64,000 nucleotides of DNA from Flavobacterium urumqiense (GCF_900108015.1 NZ_FNVP01000005.1:164499-228498), one strand, 5' to 3'. Numbered from the stretch's first letter, positions 24,971 to 34,740 are shown. Numbers and translations: made by a program. The notes: a model not told the origin generated them from the sequence alone.

Positions 24971-25507
24971 TTATAGTTTGAAACCGTAAGCGATACGTAA
25001 AGCAATTTGATTTGTATCATATTCTGTGTATCCTTCATAACGCAAACTTACATCAATATCTTTACCTGCATATCCTACTCCTGGAGACCATAAGTACGTA
25101 TCTTGTTTGTGACCGTTTGTAACAGCGATTCCACCACCAACTTCACCTAATACATAAAATTCGTCATTCCAAACGAAAGCTTTAAAACCTGCTTTAACAG
25201 GGATAAAACCTAAATCTTTAGTGTTAGTTAAATCTTGTGCATCTTTGTACTTAAACAAGTTTGTAAAACCAGTAGTTAATAAAAGTGAATATCTTTTAGT
25301 CAAATCATATTGACCTCTAACATCAGCACCTAATGACCAGTTGTAAACATCATTATTAGTTGGAAAACCACCATTTATACCTACTCCTAAACGAAATCCT
25401 TGATCGTAATTTTTAACTTCTTTTGTTTCTTGAGCTTGAACATTACTAGCGAACATTGCTGAGATTGCTAATACGAATGCTGTTTTAATTTTTCCTGAAA
25501 TTTTCAT
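24971..25507 (-). CDS. Small outer-membrane beta-barrel protein
   Basis: 178 residues with a signal peptide (KTAFVLAISAMFASNVQAQ). Alternating hydrophobic strands follow, and it ends in IALRIAYGFKL, with the aromatic/hydrophobic C-terminal residue typical of barrels. It resembles OmpW/PorT-like eight-stranded barrels. It has its own perfect -7 element (25572-25579) and an untranslated leader of about 60 bases, suggesting strong expression. Function unknown. Confidence 0.82.
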   Translation of the reverse strand: MKISGKIKTAFVLAISAMFASNVQAQETKEVKNYDQGFRLGVGINGGFPTNNDVYNWSLGADVRGQYDLTKRYSLLLTTGFTNLFKYKDAQDLTNTKDLGFIPVKAGFKAFVWNDEFYVLGEVGGGIAVTNGHKQDTYLWSPGVGYAGKDIDVSLRYEGYTEYDTNQIALRIAYGFKL

Positions 25508-25571
25508 AATTGTAATATTTTGTTTAATAATTTTTTTACCATCTTGTTTTTAATGGTACAAAACGACTCTG

Positions 25572-25579
25572 CAAAAGTA
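25572..25579 (-). promoter_or_regulatory. Bacteroidota -7 promoter element for the barrel gene
   Basis: The minus strand reads TACTTTTG, an exact TAnnTTTG, 64 bases upstream of the ATG. There is no clear TTG at -33. Confidence 0.5.
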
Positions 25580-25685
25580 GTAGTTGAGTAAGCCTGTAAT
25601 GTTATAGAATTATTTGGTTTTGTTATAGAATTCCTTGTTTTGTATAAATAATGACTTTAATTAGGACCATATATTGCTGATAGTA

Positions 25686-25717
25686 TTGATAAAAGTCAAA
25701 CCTTCTTTTTATCTTTA
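25686..25717 (+). promoter_or_regulatory. Candidate promoter for the MATE exporter
   Basis: TTG at 25686-25688 and TATCTTTA at 25710-25717 are separated by 21 bases. The -7 element differs from TAnnTTTG only in the last base. It is 19 bases upstream of the GTG start. Confidence 0.5.
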
Positions 25718-25736
25718 CCAACAAAAAAAATAAAAA

Positions 25737-27116
25737 GTGAATTTATCTCAATATACTAAAGAGTTTTCTTATAATATCAAATTAGCTTACCCTGTAATTT
25801 TAGGAATGCTAGGACATACATTAATAGGTATCGTAGATAATTTTATGGTAGGAAAACTAGGTTCTACTGAGTTGGCTGCGGTTTCCTTAGGTAATAGTTT
25901 CATTTTTATAGCATTATCTCTGGGAATAGGATTTTCTACGGCAATCACCCCGTTGGTTTCTGAGGCTAATGCGGAACAAAACGAAAAAAAAATTCGCACT
26001 ACTTTTCATCATGGATTGCTGTTATGTACCATTTTAGGAATTGTTTTATTTATTTTGACAGTATTGTCTAAACAACTAATGTACTTAATGCACCAGCCCA
26101 AAGAAGTGGCTGACATGGCTGCTCCTTATATTGACTGGGTGGCTTTTTCTTTGATTCCCGTTATTATTTACCAAGGATACAAACAATTCGCTGATGGTTT
26201 AGCGGAAACTAAATATTCCATGTATGCAATATTCATGGCTAATGTGGTCCACATATTTTTTAATTATATGTTGATTTATGGAATTTGGATTTTCCCCAAA
26301 CTGGGAATTCTTGGAGCCGCTTTAGGAACTGTAATTTCAAGGATTATGATGGTAGTTTTTATGGATTTACTGATGAGACATAATAAAGCATTTGAAAGCT
26401 ATTTCAAAAACTTTAGTTTTAAAGAAATCCGAAAATCAATTCTAGAAAAAATCATCAATCTGGGTTTGCCTTCTGCGATGCAAATGTTATTTGAAGTAAC
26501 TTTGTTTACAGCTGCAATTTGGCTTTCCGGTTCACTAGGTAAAAATAATCAGGCGGCCAATCAAATAGCACTTATTCTGGCATCATCAACTTTCATGGTT
26601 GCTATGGGATTGAGTGTGACCGCTATGATTAGAGTGAGTCACACTAAAGGAATGAACGATTATAAAAGTTTGATTGTTGTAGCCCGATCTATATTTTTGT
26701 TGGCTATTATTCTAGAAACTTTTTTTGCTGCAATTTTTGTCCTATTCCATAATTTTCTGCCTCATTTATTTCTGAATATGAATGATTCTGCTCAAATTCT
26801 TGATAACACCGAAATAATAATAATAACTTCCAAGTTGCTTTTAGTTGCCGCTGTTTTTCAAATTTCAGATGGAATTCAAGTAGTGGTTCTGGGGGCTTTA
26901 AGAGGTTTGCAAGATGTGAAAATCCCAATGTATATCACTTTTGTAGCCTATTGGGTTATTGGTTTTCCTATTTCGTATTATTTAGGAAAATACACTTCAT
27001 TACAAGCGGTAGGAATTTGGATTGGACTTTTGGCAGGATTGTCTGCTGCAGCTTTGTTTTTGTATATTCGTTTTGCAAGATTAACAAGAAAATTAGTTTT
27101 GGAGAATTATAAATAA
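25737..27116 (+). CDS. MATE-family efflux transporter
   Basis: 459 residues with about 12 membrane helices. The N-terminal MATE hallmark is PVILGMLGHTLIGIVDNFMVGKLGSTELAA, and the midpoint repeat is LPSAMQMLFEVTLF. Such proteins export drugs or metabolites in exchange for Na+ or H+. The start is GTG at 25737, preceded by an A-rich leader, and the next Met is far inside the first helix. It stands alone between the barrel and SPFH genes. Confidence 0.93.
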   Translation: MNLSQYTKEFSYNIKLAYPVILGMLGHTLIGIVDNFMVGKLGSTELAAVSLGNSFIFIALSLGIGFSTAITPLVSEANAEQNEKKIRTTFHHGLLLCTILGIVLFILTVLSKQLMYLMHQPKEVADMAAPYIDWVAFSLIPVIIYQGYKQFADGLAETKYSMYAIFMANVVHIFFNYMLIYGIWIFPKLGILGAALGTVISRIMMVVFMDLLMRHNKAFESYFKNFSFKEIRKSILEKIINLGLPSAMQMLFEVTLFTAAIWLSGSLGKNNQAANQIALILASSTFMVAMGLSVTAMIRVSHTKGMNDYKSLIVVARSIFLLAIILETFFAAIFVLFHNFLPHLFLNMNDSAQILDNTEIIIITSKLLLVAAVFQISDGIQVVVLGALRGLQDVKIPMYITFVAYWVIGFPISYYLGKYTSLQAVGIWIGLLAGLSAAALFLYIRFARLTRKLVLENYK

Positions 27117-27190
27117 TAATAATGTTCTTACAATGTAACTTCTAATTTCTTTTATCGTATAACAAGCATACAAACCAAACCAATCAAAAA

Positions 27191-28099
27191 ATGATACTAT
27201 TTATTATTCTTGGAATAATTTTATTAATTGTAAGTTTTACATTAAAAAGCAATGTAAATCCATTTTCAAAATTTGCAAATGTTCTTAAATTTTTTGGAAT
27301 TTTGTTAATTGTTTTAGGAGTTTTTTCTTCCATGTTCAAACAAATTGATGCAGGAAAAGTAGGAGTCAAATCTCTTTATGGTAGTGTGCAGCCGGATGTT
27401 CTGGAAAGTGGATTGCATTTGATTAATCCGCTTTTAGATGTAACTGAATTTGATATTCAAACTCAAAATTACACCATGTCAGCGGTTCACGGCGAAGGGG
27501 CCGAAGCTGGTGACGATGCAATTCGAGTTTTATCAAATGACGGACTGGAAGTGGTAATTGACTTGACAGTTTTATTCCGAGTTTCACCAGAATCAGCTCC
27601 AAAAATTTTCAAACAAATTGGGGTTAATTATTCTGATAAAATTGTGCGTCCCGTAACCAGAACCCGTATTCGCGATAACGCTGTTTATTACGATGCAGTT
27701 GCTTTGTATTCAACTAAAAGAAACGAATTTCAACAACGAATTTTCAAAACTATCGAAGCTGATTTCAAGTTAAGAGGATTGGTTCTTGAGCAATTACTGA
27801 TTAGAAATATCAATCTTCCAACATCAGTAAAAGCATCTATTGAAAGTAAAATAAATGCCGAACAAGATGCTCAAAAAATGACTTTCGTATTGCAAAAAGA
27901 AAAACAGGAAGCCGAACGTAAAAGAGTGGAAGCCCAAGGTATTGCAGATTATCAGCGAATTATTTCAACGGGCTTATCTGATAAGCAATTACAATACGAA
28001 CAAATAAAAGCGCAAAAAGAATTGGCTGCTTCTCCTAACACTAAAATCATTTTTATGAATGGCAGAGGGAATACACCGGTTATTCTTTCTGATAAATAG
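27191..28099 (+). CDS. SPFH/prohibitin-family membrane protein
   Basis: 302 residues. Two N-terminal hydrophobic stretches (residues 2-16 and 32-48) anchor a SPFH domain (about 52-230: DAGKVGVKSLYG, LSNDGLEVVIDLTVLFRV). A coiled-coil tail rich in Gln/Glu/Lys follows (QKEKQEAERKRVEAQGIADYQRI). Prohibitin/HflK-like proteins form large rings in the inner membrane that organise membrane domains and proteases. No NfeD or FtsH gene is adjacent. Confidence 0.9.
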   Translation: MILFIILGIILLIVSFTLKSNVNPFSKFANVLKFFGILLIVLGVFSSMFKQIDAGKVGVKSLYGSVQPDVLESGLHLINPLLDVTEFDIQTQNYTMSAVHGEGAEAGDDAIRVLSNDGLEVVIDLTVLFRVSPESAPKIFKQIGVNYSDKIVRPVTRTRIRDNAVYYDAVALYSTKRNEFQQRIFKTIEADFKLRGLVLEQLLIRNINLPTSVKASIESKINAEQDAQKMTFVLQKEKQEAERKRVEAQGIADYQRIISTGLSDKQLQYEQIKAQKELAASPNTKIIFMNGRGNTPVILSDK

Positions 28100-28174
28100 A
28101 TTTTTAAAAAGTTTATTCGGTTATTTGTTAAGCGAATCTACAAAAATAACGATTAACTGATTAAACATTAAAAA

Positions 28175-28405
28175 ATGGAATTACCAAAATTTTTACTAGG
28201 GGATAACACTGATTTTCCGGAAGATATTTTTATCATCCACTTGGATTATCCACGATTTATTATCAATTTAAAAGATGATGAGGTCGAATTCATGGAGGAA
28301 GCAGAAGATCTTGACGAAAGCGAATTAAATACAGAAATGGAAGGTTTAATTGTTCTTGCCAATGAGTTTTATGACAGAGAAATGGAGCGTTATGAGAAAG
28401 AATAG
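28175..28405 (+). CDS. Small acidic conserved protein, function unknown
   Basis: 76 residues, acidic (ELPKFLLGDNTDFPEDIFIIH at the N-terminus; a Glu/Asp-rich middle and end). It is intact, soluble and has no signal peptide. It has the look of a small flavobacterial conserved protein. It is 75 bases downstream of the SPFH gene and may be cotranscribed. Confidence 0.72.
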   Translation: MELPKFLLGDNTDFPEDIFIIHLDYPRFIINLKDDEVEFMEEAEDLDESELNTEMEGLIVLANEFYDREMERYEKE

Positions 28406-28691
28406 TTTTATTTTTTAAATTTTAAAAAATTGTTATCAATTTCATTTTTATAAATTTAAACGGTAAATCAAAAAAATATTTGTTGCATGTTTAGTTCTAA
28501 TTGGAGTAGAGATGATTGCTTAAAGAGTTTTAGGACTTTTTTCTTTACAATTTAAATTAATTTTCAATGATCTATTTTAAATTAAATAATGGTATGACTA
28601 GTTTTGTGACGAAAATAGATTGAAAAGATACTATACTATTTTTTAAAATTGTCTTCTAATTTTTTAAAATATTTATTCAATAAAATAAAAA
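28406..28691. other. Gene-free AT-rich spacer
   Basis: No reading frame with coding character, no tRNA-like fold and no member of the dispersed repeat family is visible. It is A/T rich and separates the small acidic gene from the terminator hairpin at 28692. Confidence 0.5.
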
Positions 28692-28740
28692 TAGCGGCAG
28701 TAAAAGATGGAAATTTATCTTTTGCTGCCGCTAGCTTTTT
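28692..28740. terminator. Strong bidirectional terminator hairpin
   Basis: TAGCGGCAG (28692-28700) with CTGCCGCTA (28725-28733), and AAAAGAT (28702-28708) with ATCTTTT (28717-28723), form a 16-base stem with a single internal mismatch. T-rich tracts follow on both strands. It lies about 75 bases after the amidohydrolase stop (minus strand) and 285 bases after the small acidic gene. Confidence 0.85.
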
Positions 28741-28809
28741 TTAATCAAGGTTTTTAGATTCGAATTTGTTTTAAATATTTTCAAAAATAACGAATGTAAT
28801 TATTCTTAT

Positions 28810-30108
28810 TTATTTTGCTATTTCATTTTTGTAAATGACTCCATCTTTCATCACAAATTGTACTTGTTCTAAAACTTTAATGTCGTTGATTGGATTTTCA
28901 TTTACAGCAATAATATCAGCCCATTTATCTACTGTAATCGAACCTGTTTTAGCAGTTATGTCAAGCAAGTCCGCTGCGTTCATAGTGGCTGATTGAATGG
29001 CTTGCATAGGAGTCATTCCCGCTTTTACTAAATATGCAAAATCTTTGCCATTGAGACCGTGTGGCATTACTGAAGCATCAGTCCCATAGGCAATTTTAAC
29101 ACCACCTTTAATTATTTTGACAAGTCCTTCCTGTTTTTGTTTGGCAATACTTTTCGCTTTATTTATTATTTTTTCAGGATACCCCTTTTTTCCAAAATTT
29201 TCAATAACATAATCTAAGGCATACATTGTTGGTACCATGTAAGTACCTTTTTCTTTCATTAGTTTCACAGTTTCATCATCAACAATGCTGCAATGTTCTA
29301 CTGAATTTACGCCAGCTATGACTGCACGTTTTATTCCTTCTGTTCCGTGCGCATGTGCTGCTACTTTTCTACCCCACATGTGGGCTTCGTCTACAATTGC
29401 TTTCATTTCTTCTAATGAATATTGAGGTGCGCCTACACTTTCTTCTTCGGACAATACACCCGCAGTAGCACAAAATTTTATGACATCTGCGCCCCATTTT
29501 ATGTTGTTGCGTACCCGTTTTCTAATTTCGTCAACACCATCAGCGACGCCAGTATAGTCAGGAATTGAATTCATTCTAATGGCAGGGTTGAATCCTGACA
29601 TATCAGCATGACCACCCGTTGAACTTAACGTAAAACAAGCTACTAGCATTCGGGGACCTTCAATAATTCCATTATTAATCGCGTCTCTTAATGAAATATC
29701 AATTAAATCACTTGATCCTAGATCCCGACAAGTGGTAAAGCCAGCTTCCAATGTTCGCTTGGTAAAAATATGTGCTTGTACTGTATAGTCAATTGGTGTT
29801 TTTCTGAAAATATCTCCATAATAATCATCGGTTGGTTCTCCGCTAAGATGCGTATGACAATCTATTAAGCCGGGTAACACCGTTGACTTGCTTAGGTCAA
29901 TTATTTCCGCATTTTCGGGGATGGTAATAGAGGAGCCAATAGCAGTTATTTTATTGTTTTCAATTAAAATAATCTGGTTATTAAGTACTGTTCCGCTAAT
30001 GACATCAATAAGTTTTCCTGCTTTTATGGCTTTAATTTTTGTCTGAGAAAAGACAATTGTACAAGAAGTAATAAAAATAAGAACTGTAAGTAATGTTTTG
30101 TTTTTCAT
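28810..30108 (-). CDS. Exported metal-dependent amidohydrolase
   Basis: 432 residues with a signal peptide (LLTVLIFITSCTIVFSQ). The amidohydrolase fold is complete: metal motif DCHTHL (about 83-88), the bridging lysine region IKFCATAG, HAHG (about 249-252), HCS, and the catalytic Asp in YGTDASV. Family members related to imidazolonepropionase and prolidase-like enzymes hydrolyse cyclic or peptide amides, with one or two zinc ions. Exported location suggests peptide or xenobiotic scavenging; substrate unknown. Confidence 0.9.
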   Translation of the reverse strand: MKNKTLLTVLIFITSCTIVFSQTKIKAIKAGKLIDVISGTVLNNQIILIENNKITAIGSSITIPENAEIIDLSKSTVLPGLIDCHTHLSGEPTDDYYGDIFRKTPIDYTVQAHIFTKRTLEAGFTTCRDLGSSDLIDISLRDAINNGIIEGPRMLVACFTLSSTGGHADMSGFNPAIRMNSIPDYTGVADGVDEIRKRVRNNIKWGADVIKFCATAGVLSEEESVGAPQYSLEEMKAIVDEAHMWGRKVAAHAHGTEGIKRAVIAGVNSVEHCSIVDDETVKLMKEKGTYMVPTMYALDYVIENFGKKGYPEKIINKAKSIAKQKQEGLVKIIKGGVKIAYGTDASVMPHGLNGKDFAYLVKAGMTPMQAIQSATMNAADLLDITAKTGSITVDKWADIIAVNENPINDIKVLEQVQFVMKDGVIYKNEIAK

Positions 30109-30331
30109 TAATTTGGGATTAAATATTAAAATGGTTTGAACAGCGAAATAGAATTTTTATATTGGATAATTTTAATTATTTGTTTTATAGAGTGTTACAT
30201 GATTTCAAATTTAAGTAGAAATAAGGAATCTACTACTATTGATAAAAAATTACTTTGCCAAATCAAAAACTTATCAAAATATTTTATAGGTTGTCATACA
30301 ACTCGCAAAATCGGAACTTATACTTTGTTTT

Positions 30332-31420
30332 TTATTTTTTAAAATACATTTTCAATAATAAGCTAGCGGCTGCAAAGGGTGAGATTTCATCATTTTGAAC
30401 TGATTTTTTAGTTGAATCCAATAATTTTTGAATTTCAGGATGATTGTAAAAATTCAATTTCAATTGTTCGTCGATGGTTTCTAACATCCAATACTGGTTT
30501 TGTTCTTTGCGTTTTTCAAACAAGGAATTGTTGCCTTTTGTCAGTTCAAGAAATTGCTCAATGGTTTTCCAAACTTCAGGGATACCCTCATGAGTAATGG
30601 CGCTACAAGTAGAAGTAGTTGGTATCCATCCTGATTTTTTGGACGGGAAAAGATGCAGTGCCCGGTTGAATTCCATTTTAGCAAATTGGGCTTTTTTGAT
30701 GTTGTCACCATCCGCTTTGTTGATGACAATTGCATCTGCCATTTCCATAATCCCGCGTTTGATACCTTGCAATTCATCGCCGGCACCAGAAATTTTTAAA
30801 AGTAAAAAGAAATCTACCATACTGTGAACAGCAGTTTCACTCTGACCAACTCCCACAGTTTCAATAATAATCGTATCAAAACCACCAGCTTCACAAAGCG
30901 TAATAGTTTCCCGGGTTTTTCGCGCCACACCGCCCAAAGTTGCTCCTGAAGCCGAAGGGCGTATGTACGCATTTTTATCTTTTACCAATTCTTCCATTCG
31001 GGTTTTATCTCCCAGAATGCTTCCGTGCGAAATCGTACTGCTGGGATCAACAGCAAGAACTGCGACTTTTTTTCCTAAACTAGTTAAATGTTTTCCAAAA
31101 GCTTCAATAAATGTGCTCTTCCCAACGCCGGGAACACCGGTAATACCTATTCGAACTGATTTAGTGGCATGAGGTAAACAGGCATTGATTACTTCATTGG
31201 CTTTTGCCAAATGGCTGATATTAGTGCTTTCCACCAAAGTAATCGCACGACTTAAGGCCGTTATATTTCCTGCTAAAATTCCGTCAACTAATTCTGTTGA
31301 TGAAGGCTGTACTTTTCTAAATTGCTGAATATTTTTCACGGAGGCAGAACTGATCATTTCTGGTCGAGAAATTCCAGCTTTTTCGTGTAAAGCACTTGGA
31401 TGGGATTTTTTATTTGGCAA
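30332..31420 (-). CDS. meaB: Methylmalonyl-CoA mutase-associated GTPase MeaB
   Basis: 362 residues. The G3E-type P-loop GTPase has Walker A GVPGVGKST (95-103), Walker B-like VAVLAVDPSS, and the switch segment IIETVGVGQSE; the base-recognition motif is VINKADGD. A C-terminal dimerisation arm follows. MeaB protects and reloads adenosylcobalamin in methylmalonyl-CoA mutase. The mutase genes are not in the window. Confidence 0.94.
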   Translation of the reverse strand: MPNKKSHPSALHEKAGISRPEMISSASVKNIQQFRKVQPSSTELVDGILAGNITALSRAITLVESTNISHLAKANEVINACLPHATKSVRIGITGVPGVGKSTFIEAFGKHLTSLGKKVAVLAVDPSSTISHGSILGDKTRMEELVKDKNAYIRPSASGATLGGVARKTRETITLCEAGGFDTIIIETVGVGQSETAVHSMVDFFLLLKISGAGDELQGIKRGIMEMADAIVINKADGDNIKKAQFAKMEFNRALHLFPSKKSGWIPTTSTCSAITHEGIPEVWKTIEQFLELTKGNNSLFEKRKEQNQYWMLETIDEQLKLNFYNHPEIQKLLDSTKKSVQNDEISPFAAASLLLKMYFKK

Positions 31421-31602
31421 AGCATATTATTTGAAAAGTAAAAGTAATGAAAATTACTTGTTTCTACAGTATTAATACTATTGGGAGATTATAAACCGGA
31501 GTGTAAAAGCTTTATAAAAATAAAAGCTATTTTATAAATCTGTGTTATTTTTTTATTGAATTTTAAATACAATTTCCTTTTTTCTTAAAGCAATTTTAAT
31601 AG

Positions 31603-31610
31603 TATTTTTG
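31603..31610 (+). promoter_or_regulatory. Bacteroidota -7 promoter element for the AEC carrier
   Basis: TATTTTTG matches TAnnTTTG exactly, 16 bases upstream of the ATG at 31627. A TTG at -33 is lacking. Confidence 0.5.
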
Positions 31611-31626
31611 TGGTCAATTCAATACT

Positions 31627-32538
31627 ATGTACAATTTCATTATAATTTTCGTTTTTTTATTGCTTGGGATCGTATTGAAAAAGGTAAAATGGGTACCATC
31701 CAATAGTCATAAGGTCATAAACAACATTGTGATTTATATTTGCCTTCCCGCTTTAGCTTTGTATTACATACCTAAAATAAAATGGAGCAGTGAATTGTTA
31801 TTTCCTATAAGTGTGGCATGGATTGGGTTTATTGTTTCCTACTTTTTTTTTAGTTTTTTGGGGAACAGACTGGGTTGGTCTAAAAAACTAACGGGATGTT
31901 TGATTATAACTGCCGGCTTGGGAAATACTTCGTTTTTGGGATTTCCCATAATTCAAGCTTTGTATGGAGAAGAAGGTTTGAAAACGGCAATTTTAGTAGA
32001 TCAGCCTGGCTCTTTTGTAGTGCTCTCTACTTTAGGAATTCTGATTGCGACATTATATTCTACAGGAAGTCCAAACGGTCTACATATTGCAAAGAAAATT
32101 ATTTTTTTCCCCCCATTTATCACTTTTTTACTAGCTTGTTTAATGAATATCTTCGATTTTGATTTCCATCAATATATTCAGTTTGGTTTACAAAAAGTAG
32201 GTAGTTTGATGACTCCTTTGGCAATGCTTTCCGTTGGATTGCAATTGCGGTTTGATAAGAGAAGCCAACATTGGAAATTTTTGGGGCTGGGACTTTTGTA
32301 TAAATTAATATTGACTCCAGGTCTCATATATTTATTGTATGTCGTAATTTTGCACCAGCATTCAAAAACAATTCAAGTTGCCATCATGGAGTCTGCAATG
32401 GCTCCTATGATAACGGCAAGTATCTTAGCATCCTCTCATGGTTTAAAACCCAGATTAAGTAGCATGATGATTGGTTTTGGAATACCATTATCGTTTATCA
32501 CATTGGTATTTTGGTATTTTGTGGTACAGTTTATTTAA
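31627..32538 (+). CDS. AEC-family (auxin efflux carrier) transporter
   Basis: 303 residues, about ten helices in the inverted-repeat arrangement of the AEC family. The conserved helix-break motifs are visible: YICLPALALYYIPK in the first repeat and ESAMAPMITASILASSHGL in the second. Bacterial members export or take up small organic anions such as malate. It is followed 53 bases later by an MFS transporter gene on the same strand, possibly in one transcript. Confidence 0.88.
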   Translation: MYNFIIIFVFLLLGIVLKKVKWVPSNSHKVINNIVIYICLPALALYYIPKIKWSSELLFPISVAWIGFIVSYFFFSFLGNRLGWSKKLTGCLIITAGLGNTSFLGFPIIQALYGEEGLKTAILVDQPGSFVVLSTLGILIATLYSTGSPNGLHIAKKIIFFPPFITFLLACLMNIFDFDFHQYIQFGLQKVGSLMTPLAMLSVGLQLRFDKRSQHWKFLGLGLLYKLILTPGLIYLLYVVILHQHSKTIQVAIMESAMAPMITASILASSHGLKPRLSSMMIGFGIPLSFITLVFWYFVVQFI

Positions 32539-32591
32539 TTTTTCCGAATCAATTTTTTACGATTTATTGTTAATATTATTTTAATTAGAAT

Positions 32592-33809
32592 ATGAATATT
32601 TCCTCAGCGGGTGCGACAAAAACAATCCAAGCGCCTTTAGTCCAAAAAACAGTTTACTCTATATTGTTTTCTATCGCTTTTGCACATTTGTTAAATGATT
32701 TGATGCAATCCGTTATTCCTTCGACTTATCCCATACTAAAAGAAAATTTTAATCTTAGTTTCACTCAAATCGGACTGATAACATTCGTTTTTCAACTGAC
32801 AGCTTCTATTTTGCAACCTTTTATTGGACTTTATACTGATAAATATCCAAAGCCCTATTCTTTAGTAATTGCGATGTTATTTACCATTACGGGATTGGGA
32901 TTTTTATCGATTTCGACTTCTTTCTGGATGTTATTGGTTTCCGTTGGATTTGTAGGAATTGGTTCATCCATATTTCATCCGGAAGTGTCTCGTGTTGCAT
33001 ATTTAGGATCAGGCGGAAAGCGCGGTTTGGCGCAATCTATTTTTCAATTGGGAGGGAATTCAGGTAGCGCAATCGGTCCTTTGTTAGTCGCATTAGTTGT
33101 AGCTCCTTTTGGACAATCGAATATAATATGGTTTGTGACAGTGGGTATTTTAGGAATTATTATTTTGTCCCGAATAGCGCTGTGGTATCAAAATCATCTG
33201 AATTTAAGAGCTTCAAAAAAAATAGTTGCTGAAGATTTTGTGGTCCCATTGTCCAAAAGAAAAATTAATTTATCAATCGCAGTTTTATTGCTGTTAATAT
33301 TTTCCAAGTTTTTCTACATGGCCAGTATGTCAAGCTATTTCACTTTTTATCTTATGCATAAATTTGGATTAACCATACAGGAATCTCAATTTCATTTGTT
33401 TATTTTCCTTGCTTCCGTAGCTGCAGGAACATTAATAGGAGGCCCTTTAGGAGACCGTTTTGGAAGAAAATATATCATTTGGATTTCCATACTTGGCGCA
33501 GCACCATTTACACTGTTATTGCCTTACGCTAATTTATTTTGGACCGGAGCATTATCGGTTATTATAGGAATAATTATTGCCTCGGCATTTTCAGCAATTT
33601 TGGTTTTTGCACAAGAATTAATGCCTGGAAAAGTAGGAATGATTTCGGGGTTATTTTTTGGATTTGCTTTTGGTATGGGCGGTTTAGGATCTGCTATTCT
33701 AGGATATGTAGCGGATCAAACTAGCATCGAATACGTTTATAAATTAAGTTCTTTTCTACCGTTGATTGGTGTTTTTACGTACTTTTTACCCAATATGAAA
33801 AAGAAATAA
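32592..33809 (+). CDS. MFS transporter, fosmidomycin-resistance (Fsr) type
   Basis: 405 residues, 12 membrane helices. The early motif AHLLNDLMQSVIPSTYPILK and the MFS motif A variant GLYTDKYPKPYS are typical of Fsr proteins, as is FHPEVSRVAYLGSGGKRGLAQS. E. coli Fsr exports fosmidomycin; the natural substrate of this one is not known. It may be cotranscribed with the AEC carrier. Confidence 0.9.
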   Translation: MNISSAGATKTIQAPLVQKTVYSILFSIAFAHLLNDLMQSVIPSTYPILKENFNLSFTQIGLITFVFQLTASILQPFIGLYTDKYPKPYSLVIAMLFTITGLGFLSISTSFWMLLVSVGFVGIGSSIFHPEVSRVAYLGSGGKRGLAQSIFQLGGNSGSAIGPLLVALVVAPFGQSNIIWFVTVGILGIIILSRIALWYQNHLNLRASKKIVAEDFVVPLSKRKINLSIAVLLLLIFSKFFYMASMSSYFTFYLMHKFGLTIQESQFHLFIFLASVAAGTLIGGPLGDRFGRKYIIWISILGAAPFTLLLPYANLFWTGALSVIIGIIIASAFSAILVFAQELMPGKVGMISGLFFGFAFGMGGLGSAILGYVADQTSIEYVYKLSSFLPLIGVFTYFLPNMKKK

Positions 33810-33816
33810 TCCTTTT

Positions 33817-33912
33817 TTTTAGGAGCTTTTTCCCGCTATCCGTTGCAATCTTTAGAGCAGTAAACCTTACAGGATTTACTCCTATAAAGGATTTCCACTT
33901 TTATCGGGGCTA
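33817..33912 (+). repeat. Dispersed repeat family, copy C
   Basis: Left end TTTTAGGAGCTTTTTCCCGC with CCGTTGCAATC; right end AAAGGATTTCCACTTTTATC then GGGGCTA. The core CTTTAGAGCAGTAAA pairs with TTTACTCCTATAAAG (15 positions, 2 mismatches) around CCTTACAGGA. It begins 7 bases after the MFS stop codon. The following 33913-34077 shows no gene. Confidence 0.82.
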
Positions 33913-34077
33913 TAGATTTCACTTTAAAACACACTTTTGGTGTAGCCAAATGATTTTGAAGAGAATAATCAGCATTTACACGTTAATTTTTTAGTACAAC
34001 TTTAAGATTTGTTTTAATTTTTATTGCTCGTAATTTAATAACTTAGTTATCTAATAATCAATAAAAAAGAAATTATT

Positions 34078-34716
34078 ATGGCATCATTACGATTAGGCGA
34101 TATTGCTCCCGATTTTGAAGCAGAAACAACGCAAGGAACGATAAAATTTCACAATTGGCTGGGTGATTCTTGGGGTATTTTATTTTCGCATCCCGCAGAT
34201 TTCACACCGGTTTGTACCACTGAATTAGGAACAGTGGCAAATTATTACCCTGAATTTGAAAAAAGAAATGTAAAAGTTATTGCATTGAGTGTTGACGGAC
34301 TAGATTCTCACATGGAGTGGATCAAAGACATCAATGAAACGCAAAACACAACGGTCAATTTTCCTATTATTGCTGATGAAGATAAGCATATAGCAGAATT
34401 GTATGATATGATTCATCCCAATGCAAATGAAAGTTTTACGGTGCGTTCCGTTTTCATTATTGGACCTGATAAAAAAATAAAATTAATGTTGACTTATCCA
34501 GCATCTACGGGACGAAATTTTGATGAATTGCTTCGTGTAATTGATAGCTTACAGTTAACCGCTAATTATAGCGTAGCGACACCAGCTAACTGGAAAGATG
34601 GTGAGCGAGTGGTAATTTCAACAGCGGTAAAAGATGAAGATATTGCGGCTAAATTTCCAAAAGGTTACGAAAGAGTGAAACCTTATTTAAGAATGACTCC
34701 ACAGCCCAATAAGTAG
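34078..34716 (+). CDS. 1-Cys peroxiredoxin (Prx6 type)
   Basis: 212 residues. The active-site motif is PVCTTE (44-49) with peroxidatic Cys46, and it is the only cysteine in the protein, so the enzyme is a 1-Cys type needing an external reductant. The long C-terminal region (about 160-212) is characteristic of Prx6. It reduces H2O2 and organic or lipid hydroperoxides in the cytoplasm. Its own terminator follows. Confidence 0.95.
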   Translation: MASLRLGDIAPDFEAETTQGTIKFHNWLGDSWGILFSHPADFTPVCTTELGTVANYYPEFEKRNVKVIALSVDGLDSHMEWIKDINETQNTTVNFPIIADEDKHIAELYDMIHPNANESFTVRSVFIIGPDKKIKLMLTYPASTGRNFDELLRVIDSLQLTANYSVATPANWKDGERVVISTAVKDEDIAAKFPKGYERVKPYLRMTPQPNK

Positions 34717-34740
34717 TTGACAAAGAAAAATTTAGAATAA

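Noticed and set aside
30136..30342. 68-codon plus-strand frame with a hydrophobic start
   Set aside because: TTG start, no ribosome-binding context, ends inside meaB and has no family resemblance.
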